NCBI RefSeq assembly: GCF_011764445.1
Contig: NZ_BLPG01000001.1
Coordinates: 8,919,316-8,983,315, forward strand
Length of the DNA: 64,000 bases
Source: Phytohabitans rumicis
Lineage (GTDB): Bacteria; Actinomycetota; Actinomycetes; Mycobacteriales; Micromonosporaceae
Reading direction: 5' to 3'
The position numbers and the translations under genes were made by a program. Below are positions 62,280 through 64,000 of the stretch, piece by piece (position 1 is the first letter of the stretch; each line of letters starts with the position of its first letter). The notes under the pieces are model-generated. The model had not been told where the DNA came from. It was given only the letters and a program-made list of their open reading frames with translations, and searched no databases.

Positions 62280-63470
62280 TCACGCGAGGACCTCGTCGGC
62301 TAGGGCGTCGGCCTGCTCGTGCTGGCCGATCAGGGGGTGGGCTAGCAGCGCCTCGTACACGCGGGAGCGTCCGCCGTGCAGGGCCGCCGCCAGCGCCAGC
62401 TCCTCGTACCCGCTGACCGCGGCGATGAGGCCGGACAGGGCGGGGCCGACGGCCTTGACCGGGCGGGGCGTGGCGCCGTCCCGGTCCACCGCGCAGGTCA
62501 CCTCGATGACCGCGTCGTCGGGCAGGAACGGCAGGGTGCCCCGGTTGCGGACGTTGACCGCGTGGTGGGCGCCGTCGCCGGACAGCAGCGAGCCGATGAG
62601 CCCGACCGCGGCCTCGGAGTAGTACGCGCCGCCGCGCTGGGCCAGCTGGGCGGGCTTTTCCGTCAAGCCCGGGTCCGCGTACAGGTCGAGCAGTTGGGCC
62701 TCGATCCGGGCCACCTCGTGCGCCCGGGTGGGCTTGCCCCGCATCTGTCGGACAACGAGATCGTGGGCGTAGAAGTAGCGCAGGTAGTACGAGGGCACGC
62801 TGCCCAGAGTGGACAGTACGGCGGTGGGCAGCTGGACCTCGGCGGCGAGCGCGTCGAGGTGGTCGCGCAGCAGCTCCGGCATCCGGTCCACACCGTCCAC
62901 ATAGGCCGAACGCTCCCAGGTGAGGTGGTTGAGCCCGACGTGGTCGAGGTCGACCGCCTCGGGCGCGACGCCCAGCAGCGCCGCGAACCGGCGCTGGAAG
63001 CCGATCGCCACGTTGCACAGCCCGACCGCCCGGTGGCCGGCGTCCAGCAGCGCCCGGGTGACGATGCCGACCGGGTTGGTGAAGTTGACGATCCAGGCGT
63101 CCGGTGCGACCCGCGACGCGACGTCGAGGACCACCGGCACCGTGCGGACGGCCTTGGCGAGCCCGCCCGCGCCGGTGGTCTCCTGGCCGACGCAGTCGCA
63201 CGCGAGCGGGAAGGTCTCGTCGTGGATCCGGGCCTGCTGCCCGCCGACGCGCAGCTGGATGACCACAATGGACGCGCCGTCCAGGCCGGCCGAAAGGTCG
63301 GTGGTCCAGGTGGTGCCCGGCAGCAGCCGCGCCGCGAACGGCCCGACCACGGCCAGCCGGTCGGCCGCCGGGTCCACCAGGCACACCTGCGCGTCCGGGA
63401 GCAGCCGCGCGAACCCGTCGATCAGCTCCGGCGTGTACGTGGACCCGCCGCCCACGACCGCGATTTTCAT
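62280..63470 (-). CDS. GH4-family NAD-dependent 6-phospho-beta-glucosidase-like glycosidase
   Basis: 396 residues. The NAD site is KIAVVGGGSTYTPELIDGF, and further GH4 motifs are GQETTGAGGLAKAVRTVPV, the metal-site CNVAIGFQRR, and the catalytic GLNHLTW with downstream SYYLRYFY. GH4 enzymes need NAD and Mn and cleave via oxidation at C3. The ATG overlaps the stop of the sugar permease gene (ATGA). Phosphorylated substrates are typical, but actinobacteria often import by ABC systems without phosphorylation, so the neighbouring kinase may supply phosphate (inference). Confidence 0.92.
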   Translation of the reverse strand: MKIAVVGGGSTYTPELIDGFARLLPDAQVCLVDPAADRLAVVGPFAARLLPGTTWTTDLSAGLDGASIVVIQLRVGGQQARIHDETFPLACDCVGQETTGAGGLAKAVRTVPVVLDVASRVAPDAWIVNFTNPVGIVTRALLDAGHRAVGLCNVAIGFQRRFAALLGVAPEAVDLDHVGLNHLTWERSAYVDGVDRMPELLRDHLDALAAEVQLPTAVLSTLGSVPSYYLRYFYAHDLVVRQMRGKPTRAHEVARIEAQLLDLYADPGLTEKPAQLAQRGGAYYSEAAVGLIGSLLSGDGAHHAVNVRNRGTLPFLPDDAVIEVTCAVDRDGATPRPVKAVGPALSGLIAAVSGYEELALAAALHGGRSRVYEALLAHPLIGQHEQADALADEVLA

Positions 63471-64000
63471 CCTTTGACCCCTGTGAGTGTCACGCCCTGC
63501 ACGAACGCCTTCTGCGCGAAGAAGAAGACGACGACGATGGGCACCATGGTGAGCAGCGTGGCCGCCGAGATCAGGTTCCACTCGACGTGGTGCAGCGAGC
63601 GGAACGAGGCCAGCCCGATGGAGAGCGTCCAGTTGGACTCGTTCTCGCTGGTGTAGAGCAGCGGGCCGTAGTAGTCGTTCCAGGCGTAGAAGAACTGGAA
63701 CATCGCGGCGGCGGCGATGCCGGGTTTGGCCATCGGCAGCACCACCCGCAGCAGCGTGCGCCATTCCCCGCAGCCGTCCACCCGGGCCGCGTCGAGGTAC
63801 TCGTCCGGGATGGTGAGCAGGAACTGGCGGAGCAGGAAGATGGAGAACGCGTCGCCGAGCAGCATCGGCAGGACCAGCGGCCAGATCGTGCCGGTGAGGC
63901 CGTAGTTCGCCCACATGAGATAGAGGGGAACAGTGGTCACCTGCGGCGGCAGCATCATCATGCAGATGATGGCCACGAAGACGCCGGTGCGGCCGCGCCA
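63467..64000 (-). CDS. Carbohydrate ABC transporter permease, MalG type (N-terminus beyond window)
   Basis: The last 177 residues of a gene that runs off the right end. The EAA loop EYLDAARVDGCGEWRTLLRVVLPMAKPGIAA and C-terminal VPIVVVFFFAQKAFVQGVTLTGVKG are typical of MalG-type inner-membrane components. Membrane helices are clear in VATICMMMLPPQVTTVPLYLM-like and FSIFLLRQFLL segments. It precedes the GH4 gene in one operon, so the imported sugar is probably its substrate. Confidence 0.93.
   Translation of the reverse strand, partial: WRGRTGVFVAIICMMMLPPQVTTVPLYLMWANYGLTGTIWPLVLPMLLGDAFSIFLLRQFLLTIPDEYLDAARVDGCGEWRTLLRVVLPMAKPGIAAAAMFQFFYAWNDYYGPLLYTSENESNWTLSIGLASFRSLHHVEWNLISAATLLTMVPIVVVFFFAQKAFVQGVTLTGVKG

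Overview
This is a 64 kb stretch of a high-GC actinobacterial chromosome. The protein families (F420-dependent LLM oxidoreductase, AfsR/SARP regulator with TTA codons, ECF42/YCII pair, DUF1876, Pls/PosA-type NRPS), the GTG/TTG starts and the overall base composition suggest a Micromonosporaceae-like organism. That placement is inference. No rRNA, intact tRNA, CRISPR or plasmid/phage gene was seen. One IS4-family insertion sequence is present.

Layout. 1-5.5 kb: truncated HtrA-like protease, DsbA-like protein, secreted pectinesterase, a sigma factor fused to a ZAS-like anti-sigma and membrane domain, TetR regulator. 6-12.9 kb: GGDEF/EAL protein, TPP enzyme and cyclase, ohrR-ohr peroxide module, MDR oxidoreductase. 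12.9-15.9 kb: CBM2-like membrane protein, pectate lyase, serine hydrolase. 16.1-17.7 kb: IS element with 10-bp target duplications. 18.3-25.5 kb: YCII/ECF42 pair, LLM enzyme, DinB2-like polymerase, SARP regulator, Nudix protein. 25.8-28.9 kb: 47-aa secreted peptide, nucleoside phosphorylase-like protein, amino-acid-binding lipoprotein, UbiA prenyltransferase. 29.0-35.5 kb: an eight-gene cluster combining GTP cyclohydrolase II, RibD-type reductase, a PTPS homologue, Zn-type dehydrogenase, GT4 glycosyltransferase, methyltransferase, flippase-like protein and CDP-alcohol phosphatidyltransferase. This is the best candidate for an uncharacterised system. 35.5-43.1 kb: glycoside hydrolase divergent from a five-gene oligosaccharide/peptide ABC transporter. 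43.2-48.3 kb: heme peroxidase, membrane-anchored Hsp70-like protein, MFS exporter. 49-55 kb: DUF1876, M1 peptidase and a membrane NRPS with a 33-residue tandem repeat tail. 55.2-59.7 kb: KPR-like reductase and frdABCD. 59.8-64 kb: UDP-glucose dehydrogenase, sugar kinase, GH4 glycosidase and a truncated sugar permease.

Three themes cross the window. (1) Pectinesterase and pectate lyase share near-identical LacI-type operators placed just downstream of good -35/-10 boxes, suggesting one pectin regulon. (2) Several families of dispersed palindromes separate genes, mostly convergent pairs. Some supply stop codons, and one encodes a protein tail. (3) Eight genes show eleven apparent frameshifts, each repaired by adding one G or C to a G/C run. 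After repair every gene length is a multiple of three and the C- or N-termini match their families. This looks like systematic homopolymer under-calling rather than gene decay, so these genes are annotated as probably intact.
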